A DNA stretch of 64,000 bases. Source: an uncultured Bacteroidales bacterium. Its GTDB lineage: Bacteria > Bacteroidota > Bacteroidia > Bacteroidales > UBA932. Positions 42,254 to 56,748 of the stretch are shown piece after piece. Under the pieces are notes generated by a model. It had not been told where the DNA came from. It was given only the letters and a program-made list of their open reading frames with translations, and ran no database searches. Location of the stretch: NCBI GenBank assembly GCA_944323845.1, contig CALUUA010000008.1:1-64000 (forward strand). The letters are read 5' to 3'. Numbering within the stretch: position 1 is the stretch's first letter; every line of letters begins with the position of its first letter. Both the position numbers and the translations under genes were made by a program.

Positions 42254-45001
42254 ATGAAGAAAATCATAGCTTTCACCCTTTTTTCGGCATTGGCCGTGTC
42301 CATGCTTGCGCAGGACAATTCCCGTATCTACCGCAAAGGCTGGATAGATTTCAACAAAAACGGAGTCAAGGATGTTTACGAGGATCCTTCGGCCGACATT
42401 GACGACAGGATTGAAGATCTGCTCGGGCAGATGACTCTGGACGAAAAGACGTGCCAGATGGTCACCCTGTACGGCTACGGCAGGGTCCTCGCGGATGATC
42501 TTCCCGCTCCTGAATGGAAGGAAAAACTGTGGAAGGACGGAATAGGAGCCATAGACGAGCACCTGAACGGATTCCGCCAGTGGGGGCTTCCGCCTTCAGA
42601 CAATGAATATGTCTGGCCTGCCTCGAAACATGCCTGGGCATTGAATCAGGTGCAGCGTTTTTTCGTGGAGGAGACAAGGCTCGGGATACCGGTGGATTTC
42701 ACGAACGAGGGAATCCGTGGAGTGGAAAGCTACAAGGCCACCAATTTCCCTACGCAGCTGGGCCTCGGCCATACATGGGACAGGGAACTGATAAGGGAAG
42801 TGGGGTACATAACCGGCAGGGAAGCCCGGCTTCTGGGTTATACGAATGTCTATGCTCCGATACTCGATGTAGGCAGGGACCAGAGATGGGGCAGATATGA
42901 GGAAGTCTACGGAGAAAGCCCGTATCTGGTGGCCGAGCTCGGTATAGAGATGGCCAAGGGAATGCAGACCGATTTCCAGGTGGCGTCTACCGCCAAGCAT
43001 TTCATCGCCTACAGCAATAACAAGGGGGCAAGAGAGGGCATGTCCAGAGTCGATCCGCAAATGTCTCCGTCGGAAGTCGAGAATATCCATGTCTATCCGT
43101 GGCGGAAGGTTATACGCGAAGCCGGCATCCTCGGGGTGATGAGTTCATACAATGATTATGACGGTTATCCGGTCCAGTCCAGCCGTTATTGGCTCACGGA
43201 CAGGCTCCGGGACGATTTCGGTTTCAGGGGCTATGTCGTTTCCGACAGCGATGCCGTGGAGTATCTGCATATGAAGCACGGGGTGTCGCCGGACATGAAG
43301 GAGTCGGTCCGCCAGTCTGTCATGGCCGGCCTGAATGTCCGCTGTACTTTCCGTTCCCCGGATTCATATGTTCTGCCTCTTCGCGAGCTGGTGATGGAAG
43401 GGGGAATACCGATGCAGGTCATAGATGACAGGGTGAGGGATGTGCTCCGCGTCAAATTTCTTACGGGCCTTTTCGACTGTCCATATCAGCAGGACCTGAA
43501 GGCAGCCGACAGGGAAGTGGACAGTCCGGAACATCAGAAGGTGGCCCTGAGGGCTTCCAGAGAGTCCATCGTATTGCTGAAAAACGACGGTCTGCTGCCT
43601 CTTGAGACTGACAGCATAAGATGCATCAGCGTCTGCGGACCGAATGCGGCCGATGCATCATATGCATTGACGCACTACGGACCTCTGGCCGTAGAAGTCA
43701 CATCTGTATTGGACGGGATAAGGAAGAAGTTCGAAGGGAAGGCGGAAGTCCTGTATGCGAAAGGTTGCGACATCGTGGATGCACGCTGGCCCGAGTCGGA
43801 AATATTGCCGGAACCGCTTGATGCGGAAGAGCAGGCAGGAATAGCGGAAGCCGTGGAAAATGCTCGCAGGAGCGATGTCGCTGTGGTGGTGCTCGGTGAA
43901 AACTCCAGAACATGTGGGGAGAACAAGTCTAGGACGAGTCTTGACCTTCCGGGACGCCAGCTCGACCTTCTGAAAGCCGTTCATGCTACGGGTACTCCGG
44001 TAGTGCTGGTGCTCATAAGCGGCAGACCCAATTCCATAAACTGGGCGGACAGACATGTGCCCGCCATTCTCGAGGCATGGTATCCGGGATCCCAGGGAGG
44101 TACGGCGATAGCCGATGTGCTTGCTGGAGACTATAACCCGGGAGGAAAACTGACCGTAACCTTCCCGAAGACAGCCGGCCAGATACCTTTCAATTTTCCG
44201 GCAAAACCATCCTCCCAGATAGACGGCGGCAAGACTCCCGGGCCTGACGGTAATGCCAGCCGCATAAACGGAGCCCTTTATCCGTTCGGCTACGGGTTGA
44301 GCTACACTACTTTCGAATACTCCGACCTGCGTATTTCCAGAGACGTGATGACTCCGTATCAGAATCTGGAAGTCAGCCTGAAAGTAAGGAATACCGGCAG
44401 CATGAAGGGTGATGAGATAGTCCAGCTATATATCAGGGATGTCATCAGCTCGGCTACGGCTTACGAGAAGAACCTGCGCGGTTTCGAGAGGGTCAGTCTG
44501 GCTCCGGGAGAGACTGCCGAGGTGACATTTGCCCTCGAACCGGACGATTTGGCGGCATATTATTCGGCCTATGGGAAACGGGTGCTGGAACCGGGGGAAT
44601 TCAGGATTATGGCAGGGGCTTCGTCAGAGGACATACGTCTTTCGGGAAGCGTCACTGTCGTCCCGTACGAGGGAAAACCTGTGGAAGCATTGTCCGGGAA
44701 CGGACAGCCTGAAAGCGTTATGCCGGTCCCGTGGTCAGGGAAGGCCGGGGATTTCATGACCATTTCTCTCGGGACAGGAAAGACAGTCTCATCCGTGTCC
44801 GTCGTATGGGAAGGCCTTGACGGAGACCCGGCTGATTTCGACATCCAGCTTTCAGGAGGAGGCGGGCAATTCATCACGGTCTGGTCGGGAAAAGCCGGAG
44901 CAGGACGGCAATCATATCGGTTTCCGGCGACTGTCGCCAGCGATTTCAGGATTCTCCTCAAGACAGGTTCAGCCGTGATTTCGGAGCTGGAACTGGAATA
45001 G
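42254..45001 (+). CDS. Glycoside hydrolase family 3 with extra C-terminal domain
   Basis: A 915-residue exported GH3 enzyme (signal ending SMLAQ). The first domain (about 30-420) has the substrate-loop motif TAKHFIAYSNNKGARE and nucleophile loop YVVSDSDAVEYLH with D331. The α/β-sandwich (about 430-640) has VVVLGENSRTCGENKSRTSLDLPG. A fibronectin III domain (about 690-790) is followed by about 110 residues that read like a discoidin/F5/8-type carbohydrate-binding domain (VSSVSVVWEGLDGDPADFDIQLSGG), which ordinary GH3 β-glucosidases lack. It is likely a periplasmic or surface β-glycosidase of the locus. Confidence 0.92.
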   Translation: MKKIIAFTLFSALAVSMLAQDNSRIYRKGWIDFNKNGVKDVYEDPSADIDDRIEDLLGQMTLDEKTCQMVTLYGYGRVLADDLPAPEWKEKLWKDGIGAIDEHLNGFRQWGLPPSDNEYVWPASKHAWALNQVQRFFVEETRLGIPVDFTNEGIRGVESYKATNFPTQLGLGHTWDRELIREVGYITGREARLLGYTNVYAPILDVGRDQRWGRYEEVYGESPYLVAELGIEMAKGMQTDFQVASTAKHFIAYSNNKGAREGMSRVDPQMSPSEVENIHVYPWRKVIREAGILGVMSSYNDYDGYPVQSSRYWLTDRLRDDFGFRGYVVSDSDAVEYLHMKHGVSPDMKESVRQSVMAGLNVRCTFRSPDSYVLPLRELVMEGGIPMQVIDDRVRDVLRVKFLTGLFDCPYQQDLKAADREVDSPEHQKVALRASRESIVLLKNDGLLPLETDSIRCISVCGPNAADASYALTHYGPLAVEVTSVLDGIRKKFEGKAEVLYAKGCDIVDARWPESEILPEPLDAEEQAGIAEAVENARRSDVAVVVLGENSRTCGENKSRTSLDLPGRQLDLLKAVHATGTPVVLVLISGRPNSINWADRHVPAILEAWYPGSQGGTAIADVLAGDYNPGGKLTVTFPKTAGQIPFNFPAKPSSQIDGGKTPGPDGNASRINGALYPFGYGLSYTTFEYSDLRISRDVMTPYQNLEVSLKVRNTGSMKGDEIVQLYIRDVISSATAYEKNLRGFERVSLAPGETAEVTFALEPDDLAAYYSAYGKRVLEPGEFRIMAGASSEDIRLSGSVTVVPYEGKPVEALSGNGQPESVMPVPWSGKAGDFMTISLGTGKTVSSVSVVWEGLDGDPADFDIQLSGGGGQFITVWSGKAGAGRQSYRFPATVASDFRILLKTGSAVISELELE

Positions 45002-45060
45002 ATAAGGAAAATTTGCTATATTGCTGTGTTTTTCGCTGAATCTGGAAAAGACGACAATAT

Positions 45061-50642
<5,582 letters not shown>

Positions 50643-50654
50643 TATTTTGCGGTT

Positions 50655-51515
50655 ATGACGATAATTGCGGAAAGCGGGGCTTCCAAAACCGACTGGATGA
50701 TCGACGGGCGGCTGTTCAGGACCAGAGGCATCAATTTCTCGGTGATGACGGCCGGCGATATCGAGTCTGTCGTGGCATGCATCGCCGCCCGGGCAGTCAG
50801 TCCGGATGCAGGAAGCGCCGGAGTCAGCATACATTTTTATGGTGCCGGACTGGTGTCGGGGGAACATTGCTCCGGCATGGCTGCCATTCTGGAAAAGTTC
50901 TTTCCCGGAGCCTGTATCGAATGCGCCTCCGACCTCATGGCGGCGGCGAGGGCTTTGTGGGGGGACTGCCCCGGAGTGGTGGCCATCCTCGGCACCGGTT
51001 CGAACAGCTGCAGCTATGACGGTTCGAAGATTACCGGAAATGTGCGGCCCGGAGGATATATTCTCGGCGATGAAGGCGGAGGCGCAGCTCTGGGAAAAAG
51101 GTTCCTGTCCGACTATATCAAGGAGCTTGTGCCTCCGGGGTTGTCCCGCCGCTTCATGGAAGAATACCGGCTCGGCTATGCGGATATAGTCAATTCCGTC
51201 TACAAGGGTCCGAATCCGGCCGGTTTTCTGGCGTCCTTCGCCCCGTTCATCATAGAAGCCGCCGCGTCTGACCGGTACGCCGAAAGCCTTGTAAGGGAAA
51301 ACATAGACTCATTCGTGACCAGATCCCTGCTTGGATTCCGGAAGGAAGGTGAGTCGCTGGAGGCAGGAGTGGCAGGTTCTATAGGTGCGGCATGCAGGAA
51401 GTGGCTCGAGGAGGCAGGGCAGGAATACGGAATTTCGTTCGTCAGATTCATCCCGTCGCCCATCGAGGCTCTGGTGCGCTACCATTCCGGAAAAAGTCCT
51501 ATATTTGCAGGCTAA
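50655..51515 (+). CDS. N-acetylglucosamine-kinase-like ATPase (BadF/BadG/BcrA/BcrD family)
   Basis: A 286-residue cytosolic ASKHA-fold kinase. The phosphate-1 loop is ESGASKTDWMID. The FYGAGL segment, the VAILGTGSNSCSYDG loop and GYILGDEGGGAALGK are the typical N-acetylglucosamine kinase/BcrAD blocks. FIPSPIEALVRYHS closes the protein. It would phosphorylate an imported amino sugar. As the last gene of the glycan locus it points to N-acetylhexosamine in the substrate. Substrate identity is inferred from family only. Confidence 0.85.
   Translation: MTIIAESGASKTDWMIDGRLFRTRGINFSVMTAGDIESVVACIAARAVSPDAGSAGVSIHFYGAGLVSGEHCSGMAAILEKFFPGACIECASDLMAAARALWGDCPGVVAILGTGSNSCSYDGSKITGNVRPGGYILGDEGGGAALGKRFLSDYIKELVPPGLSRRFMEEYRLGYADIVNSVYKGPNPAGFLASFAPFIIEAAASDRYAESLVRENIDSFVTRSLLGFRKEGESLEAGVAGSIGAACRKWLEEAGQEYGISFVRFIPSPIEALVRYHSGKSPIFAG
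51500..51507 (+). promoter_or_regulatory. Possible recR promoter inside the kinase 3' end
   Basis: TATATTTG fits TAnnTTTG and lies 23 nt before the recR ATG, overlapping the last codons of the kinase gene. No clear -33 element is present. It would separate recR-mntP from the glycan locus. Confidence 0.4.
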
Positions 51516-51530
51516 ATCGCAAGGTAGTCC

Positions 51531-52163
51531 ATGTTCAACGATAAATATCCTTCCGTCCTGCTTCAGGATGCCGTAGACGCCATAGGTTCTCTGCCCGGAG
51601 TGGGGAAACGCAGCGCATTGAAACTCGCTCTCCATCTTCTGCGCCAGCCTGCGGAGAATGTCCGTCACCTTACGTCATCCATCGACAGATTGAGGAATGA
51701 AGTGAAGTATTGTTCTGTATGCAGGATGATTTCAGACGGGGATATATGCGGGATATGTGCCGATGACAAACGGGACCACAAGACGATATGCGTGGTGGAG
51801 AATGTCAGGGATGTCATGAGCATAGAGAAGACGAGACAATACAAGGGGGTGTACCATGTGCTCGGCGGGGTCATTTCCCCGATAGACGGCACAGGGCCTT
51901 CAGACCTGACCATAGGCGCTCTGGTCACGAGGATAGCCTCCCTTGCCAAGGAATTTCCGGCCGGAGACATCGAGGTGATATTTGCCTTGAGCGGCGATGT
52001 GGAAGGGGAGACTACCGAATTTTACATTTACAGGCAGATTTCCCCATATGGTGTCAGAGTCTCGGCACTGGCCAGAGGCCTCGGCTTCGGCGATGATCTG
52101 GATTATGCCGATGAAGTGACTCTCGGACGCTCTATCGTGAACAGACAAACCTTCAGGCCATGA
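51531..52163 (+). CDS. recR: Recombination mediator RecR
   Basis: A 210-residue DNA repair protein. The N-terminal helix-hairpin-helix is AIGSLPGVGKRSALKLALHLL. The four-cysteine zinc finger is CSVCRMISDGDICGIC (about residues 60-75). The TOPRIM domain starts with TICVVENVRDVMSIEKTRQYKGVYHVLGG, and the C-terminal helix is GLGFGDDLDYADEVTLGRSI. RecR with RecO loads RecA on gapped DNA. The stop overlaps the start of mntP by 4 nt. Confidence 0.97.
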   Translation: MFNDKYPSVLLQDAVDAIGSLPGVGKRSALKLALHLLRQPAENVRHLTSSIDRLRNEVKYCSVCRMISDGDICGICADDKRDHKTICVVENVRDVMSIEKTRQYKGVYHVLGGVISPIDGTGPSDLTIGALVTRIASLAKEFPAGDIEVIFALSGDVEGETTEFYIYRQISPYGVRVSALARGLGFGDDLDYADEVTLGRSIVNRQTFRP

Positions 52164-52711
52164 CTCTGACTGAAATCATTCTTCTGGCGCTTTCATTGAG
52201 TGCGGACTCTTTCGTGGTCTCCATGGGAGGCAGTGTCACCCTCGGACGCGTCAGACCGTGGAAAATCGTTCAGGTGGCGATGATTTTCGGCACGGTACAG
52301 GCAGCCTGCCTCTTCGCAGGCTGGATTTCCGGGTATTCCGTAGTAAGTTATGTCAGCAGGTTTGCCCCATATCTCGCGCTTGCAGTGTTGGGTTATCTGG
52401 GCATATCAATGATAGCGGCAGGCGTCAAAGGCAGTTCCAAAGCAGTAGACCTTGACGGATTGAGGAACCTGATACTGGCTGCAGTGGCGACGAGTGTAGA
52501 TGCCATAGCCGTGGGAATATCCCTTGCCATGGGCGAAATGGAGTGGCCGGACGCCGTTCTTGTCTCGATTCTTACCCTCGCCGTGACTGTCTGCGCTTCA
52601 TCCGTAGGGATAGTGCTCGGCTCTGCATCGGGCCGGGTGTTCGGGAATGCGGCCAGGATAGCCGGAGGGGCTGTACTTGTGTTCATTGGCCTCAGGCCAT
52701 TCATCTTTTAG
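52160..52711 (+). CDS. mntP: Manganese efflux pump MntP
   Basis: A 183-residue six-helix membrane transporter of the MntP/YebN family, made of two related halves. The conserved acidic motif SADSFVVSMGG is in helix 1 and ATSVDAIAVGIS is in the second half. MntP exports excess Mn2+. It starts inside the recR stop (ATGA overlap), so the two are translationally coupled. A sugar or cobalt-type role is unlikely. Confidence 0.93.
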   Translation: MTLTEIILLALSLSADSFVVSMGGSVTLGRVRPWKIVQVAMIFGTVQAACLFAGWISGYSVVSYVSRFAPYLALAVLGYLGISMIAAGVKGSSKAVDLDGLRNLILAAVATSVDAIAVGISLAMGEMEWPDAVLVSILTLAVTVCASSVGIVLGSASGRVFGNAARIAGGAVLVFIGLRPFIF

Positions 52712-52741
52712 AGGGTTTATCCGAATTTCCCCGGAAGATGG

Positions 52742-52772
52742 TTGGTCTTTAGGATAAAAAGCAGTATCTTTG
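52742..52772 (+). promoter_or_regulatory. corA promoter
   Basis: TTG at 52742-52744 and TATCTTTG at 52765-52772 with 20 nt between them match the Bacteroidetes consensus well. The start codon at 52855 leaves a leader of roughly 75 nt. Confidence 0.7.
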
Positions 52773-52854
52773 CGGACTTTGTTTTCAAAGCGGGGCGGCA
52801 TCTGCCGAATTTTTAACTTTCCGACGACCTGTGCCGGAGCAATACGGAAACTGC

Positions 52855-53805
52855 ATGATAGAGATTTTCTACAAGACAAACGGCCAGATGGAAATGTCGC
52901 AGACTGTTGCGGCCTTCGCGGATCTCAAGCCTGAAAATGTCATCTGGATAGATCTTTTCGCCCCGACTGGGGAGGAGAAGCGGGCTACGGAAGCCTTCGT
53001 AGGCACGACCATACAGAGCAGGGCGCAGGCAGAGGAGATCGAGAGTTCTTCACGTTTTTCCGAGACGGACAGCGCCATTTTCGCCAATACGAACTTCCTG
53101 ATACCGGGACCTGAGGAATATTCCATGGAGACGGTATCGTTCATCCTGACCGACAGTGCGGTGCTGGTGACCCTCCGTGAATGCCCTCTGAGGAGTTTCA
53201 CGGATCTGCAGCGCAGGCTTCTGGCTTTTCCGAAATTCTATCCGAACGGCTACATCGTCTTCGTCAGCATTTTGGAGCAGAGAATCGACCTGGATGCCGA
53301 TATGATCGAGCTCATGTCCAAGGAAATCGAGCAGTTCAACAGGAAAGTCAGTCTGGGCGAGGACATAAACGAAGAATTCCTTCTGGACATAAACCAGCTG
53401 CAGGAAAATACCATGCTGGTAAGGGAGAATATAGTGGACAAGCAGCGGGTAATATCCAGTCTGCTGAAAAGCAACAAGTACCCGCATTCTCTCCAGCCGA
53501 AGATGAATGTGCTTCTGAAGGATATATCCTCTCTGATCAATCACACGAACTTCGGTTTCGAAAGGCTTGAATATCTGCAGAATACGGTAGTCGGTCTTAT
53601 CAATCTGGACCAGAACAAGATAATGAAGATCTTCACTCTGGTATCCCTTCTTTTCATGCCGCCGACCCTGATTACCGGTTTCTTCGGCATGAACCTGAAG
53701 CTGCCGATTACAGGCACATGGTGGGACTTCGTCATCGTCCTGGTGCTGATGCTCCTCTCGTTCAGTATTATCCTGCTGATTTTCCGAAAGAGGAAAATGT
53801 TGTAA
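52855..53805 (+). CDS. corA: Magnesium/cobalt transporter CorA
   Basis: A protein of 316 residues from ATG 52855 (MIEIFYKTNGQMEMSQ); a GTG 24 nt upstream is in frame but less likely. The large cytosolic domain ends in long helices (DQNKIMKIFTLVSLLFMPPTLITGFFGMNLKLP). The GMN selectivity signature sits at the end of membrane helix 1. The second helix and the positively charged tail FRKRKML follow. The pentamer imports Mg2+ and sometimes Co2+ or Ni2+. It is monocistronic with its own promoter. Confidence 0.95.
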   Translation: MIEIFYKTNGQMEMSQTVAAFADLKPENVIWIDLFAPTGEEKRATEAFVGTTIQSRAQAEEIESSSRFSETDSAIFANTNFLIPGPEEYSMETVSFILTDSAVLVTLRECPLRSFTDLQRRLLAFPKFYPNGYIVFVSILEQRIDLDADMIELMSKEIEQFNRKVSLGEDINEEFLLDINQLQENTMLVRENIVDKQRVISSLLKSNKYPHSLQPKMNVLLKDISSLINHTNFGFERLEYLQNTVVGLINLDQNKIMKIFTLVSLLFMPPTLITGFFGMNLKLPITGTWWDFVIVLVLMLLSFSIILLIFRKRKML

Positions 53806-53810
53806 AACAT

Positions 53811-53841
53811 TTTGAAAATCCGAAAATTATGCATATTTTTG
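53811..53841 (+). promoter_or_regulatory. rpsA promoter
   Basis: TTTG at 53811-53814 and TATTTTTG at 53834-53841, spaced by 19 nt, form the clearest housekeeping promoter of the window. The leader to ATG 53936 is about 90 nt and pyrimidine-rich near the start, with no strong Shine-Dalgarno. Confidence 0.75.
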
Positions 53842-53935
53842 CCCGCCTTTCAGACCGGAGGCGGGATTATCGCATTGCCGGTCAGGCACATAAAATAAAG
53901 TTTAACCCACTAGTTTGTCTTATCATTTTTTAATT

Positions 53936-55807
53936 ATGGAAGAAAACAAGACAGTGACAGCAGAGACTGCACCGGTTGCAGAGCCGGTTCAGGCTGAAGC
54001 ACAGGAGACTGTGGCCAATGTTCCTGCTGCCGAGGAGACCAGGACGGTCTCGAATGCATCAGTAGACCCGGACAATTTCGACTGGGATGCCTTCGAAGGG
54101 GATGATCTTTCCTCCGACGAAAAGAAGAAAATGGATGAAATGTACGACCAGACTCTGTCTAAAGTAGTAGAGAACGAGGTGGTCGAAGGTGTAGTCACTT
54201 CCATCAGCAAAAGGGAAGTGATCGTGAACATCGGTTACAAGAGCGAGGGTGTCATCCCGGCTCCTGAGTTCCGTTACAATCCTGATCTGAAGGTAGGCGA
54301 CAAGGTCGAAGTATTCGTGGAAACTGCCGAGGACAGGAAAGGACAGCTCGTGCTTTCTCACAAGAAGGCCCGCGCACTCCGCTCATGGGATATGGTAAAT
54401 GCCGCATACAATGCAGGCGAAGTGGTCAAGGGTTATGTCAAGACCCGCACGAAAGGCGGTATGATCGTCGATATCTTCGGCATCGAGGCCTTCCTCCCGG
54501 GTTCTCAGATAGACGTGAAGCCTATCAGGGACTACGACCAGTATGTGGACACTAACATGGACTTCAAGATCGTGAAGATCAATCAGGAGTTCAGGAATGT
54601 GGTGGTATCCCACAAGGCCCTCATCGAGGCGGAACTGGAGCAGCAGAAGATGCAGATTATCGGCAAGCTCGAAAAGGGACAGGTGCTCGAAGGAACTGTC
54701 AAGAATATAACCGGCTATGGCGTATTCGTCGATCTGGGCGGTGTGGACGGACTTATCCATATCACTGACCTTTCATGGGGCAGGATCAATCATCCTGAGG
54801 AAGTCGTTCACCTCGATCAGAAGATCAATGTCGTAATCCTCGACTTCGACGAGGCCAAGAAGAGAATCGCCCTCGGCCTGAAGCAGCTTACACCTCATCC
54901 GTGGTCTGCCCTCGATCCGAACCTCAAGGTAGGCGACAAGGTGAAAGGCAAGGTCGTGCTTATCGCTGATTACGGCGCATTCGTAGAGATAGAGCCGGGC
55001 GTTGAAGGTCTTATCCATGTATCGGAAATGTCATGGTCTCCAAGACTCCGCGTCGCTCAGGACTTCCTGAAGGTAGGCGATGAGGTAGAGGCCCAGATCC
55101 TGACTCTCGACAGGGAAGAGAAGAAAATGTCTCTCGGCCTGAAGCAGCTCATCCCTAATCCGTGGGAGAATATCCGCGACAAGTATCCTGTAGGCTCGAA
55201 GCATACGGCTACCGTACGCAACGTGACCAACTTCGGAGTATTCGCAGAACTTGAAGAGGGTATCGAAGGTCTGGTACATATCAGCGACCTGTCATGGACG
55301 AAGATCAAGCATCCTTCAGAGATGGTGCAGCCGGGCGACAAGATCGAGGTTGTCATTCTGGACTTCGACGAGGAGAATCACAAGCTCAGCCTCGGCCACA
55401 AGCAGCTCCTGCCTAATCCGTGGGAGGACATCGAATCCGATTACCGCATAGGTTCTGTCCATACCCTCAAGATCGACAGCATCAGCGAAAAAGGCGCAGT
55501 CGTATCTCTGGGCAACGACATCGAAGGCTTCTGCCCGACGAAGGAACTGGTGAAGGAAGACGGCAACATGCCTGCAGCCGGCGACGAACTGGCATTCAAG
55601 GTGACCGATCTGAAGCGCAGCACCAGAAGGGTAGGCCTTTCACATGTGAAGACTTATGCCGAGCCGACCAAGCCGGAGAAGACTTCGAATGAGTCAGACA
55701 GCACCAAGAAAGCCGTCAAGAAGATCAATTCCAACATCGAGAAGACTACTCTCGGGGATATCTCGGAGCTTGCCGCCCTCAAGTCAAAACTTGAAAAAGG
55801 CGAGTAA
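53936..55807 (+). CDS. rpsA: 30S ribosomal protein S1
   Basis: A protein of 623 residues from ATG 53936 (MEENKTVTAETAP); an in-frame start 21 nt upstream is less plausible. Six S1/OB-fold repeats are visible, starting near residues 80, 160, 248, 332, 419 and 505, with repeated GxVxxIxxYGxFVxLxxGxxGLIHIxDLSW patterns in repeats 3-5. An acidic N-terminal extension (about 1-70) is typical of Bacteroidetes S1. It binds mRNA on the small subunit. In this lineage it replaces much of the role of Shine-Dalgarno pairing. It is followed 11 nt later by rnz. Confidence 0.97.
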   Translation: MEENKTVTAETAPVAEPVQAEAQETVANVPAAEETRTVSNASVDPDNFDWDAFEGDDLSSDEKKKMDEMYDQTLSKVVENEVVEGVVTSISKREVIVNIGYKSEGVIPAPEFRYNPDLKVGDKVEVFVETAEDRKGQLVLSHKKARALRSWDMVNAAYNAGEVVKGYVKTRTKGGMIVDIFGIEAFLPGSQIDVKPIRDYDQYVDTNMDFKIVKINQEFRNVVVSHKALIEAELEQQKMQIIGKLEKGQVLEGTVKNITGYGVFVDLGGVDGLIHITDLSWGRINHPEEVVHLDQKINVVILDFDEAKKRIALGLKQLTPHPWSALDPNLKVGDKVKGKVVLIADYGAFVEIEPGVEGLIHVSEMSWSPRLRVAQDFLKVGDEVEAQILTLDREEKKMSLGLKQLIPNPWENIRDKYPVGSKHTATVRNVTNFGVFAELEEGIEGLVHISDLSWTKIKHPSEMVQPGDKIEVVILDFDEENHKLSLGHKQLLPNPWEDIESDYRIGSVHTLKIDSISEKGAVVSLGNDIEGFCPTKELVKEDGNMPAAGDELAFKVTDLKRSTRRVGLSHVKTYAEPTKPEKTSNESDSTKKAVKKINSNIEKTTLGDISELAALKSKLEKGE

Positions 55808-55818
55808 TCTCTTTCGGG

Positions 55819-56748
55819 ATGAACTTCACTCTGAATATTCTGGGCACGGCTTCGGCCCTGCCCACAGTAAACAGATATCCAAGCGCCCAAGTACTGGATG
55901 TACGGGGGCGCTTGTTTTTGATTGACTGCGGGGAAGGGGTGCAGATGCAGATACGCAGGCAGCATCTTCCGATATCGAAAATCGACACCGTTTTCATCAG
56001 CCACCTCCATGGCGACCATACTTTCGGGATTTTCGGCCTGCTTTCCACAATGAGCATGCTCGGAAGGAAGGTGCCGCTGCATATATTTGCCCCGCCGGCT
56101 TTCGGACGGATTCTGGATGACTTCATGGCATCATTCGGTGCAGGTTTCAATTTCGAACCGATACACCACCCGGTATCGGTAAAAGGGCCTGAAACAGTGT
56201 TGCGTACCAGGAATCTGGAAGTCCTCGCTTTCCCGTTGAACCATAGGATAGAGACATACGGCTTTCTCTTCAGGGAAACGCAGCCGCAGAATAACGTCAG
56301 AAAGGAAGCCATCGGGAAATACGGACTGACATTGGCCGAAATAGGCACCCTGAAAGGCGGCGGAGACATAAGGCGGGAGGACGGCACTGTCATACTTAAC
56401 AGCGAAGCAGCCTACCTTCCATATGAGCCGAGAAGTTTCGCATACTGCAGCGACACGGCTCCTTTCCCGGAACTGGCTGAATATGTGAAGGGAGTGGACC
56501 TGCTGTACCATGAAACGACATTTCCAAAGGAAATGACGGAGCTGGCGGCGGCTACATGGCATTCCACGACGGTGCAGGCCGCAGAATGCGCGGCAAAAGC
56601 CGGCGTAAAAAGACTCTTGGCCGGCCACTATTCTTCCAGATTCCAGGATGTTTCATTCTTCCTAGATGAAATCAGAGCCGTCTTCCCTGATGCAGAAGGC
56701 GCGCGAGAGGGGATGAAGATAGAAATTCCATTAATCAAATCGTTATGA
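55819..56748 (+). CDS. rnz: Ribonuclease Z
   Basis: A 309-residue β-lactamase-fold nuclease that trims tRNA 3' ends. The zinc motif is FISHLHGDHTFGIFGLL, with further ligands in YCSDTAPF and the LLAGHYSSRF region. A flexible-arm segment (PPAFGRILDDFMASFG) sits in the middle. It is the second gene of the rpsA operon. The stop overlaps the next start by 4 nt (ATGA). Confidence 0.96.
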   Translation: MNFTLNILGTASALPTVNRYPSAQVLDVRGRLFLIDCGEGVQMQIRRQHLPISKIDTVFISHLHGDHTFGIFGLLSTMSMLGRKVPLHIFAPPAFGRILDDFMASFGAGFNFEPIHHPVSVKGPETVLRTRNLEVLAFPLNHRIETYGFLFRETQPQNNVRKEAIGKYGLTLAEIGTLKGGGDIRREDGTVILNSEAAYLPYEPRSFAYCSDTAPFPELAEYVKGVDLLYHETTFPKEMTELAAATWHSTTVQAAECAAKAGVKRLLAGHYSSRFQDVSFFLDEIRAVFPDAEGAREGMKIEIPLIKSL

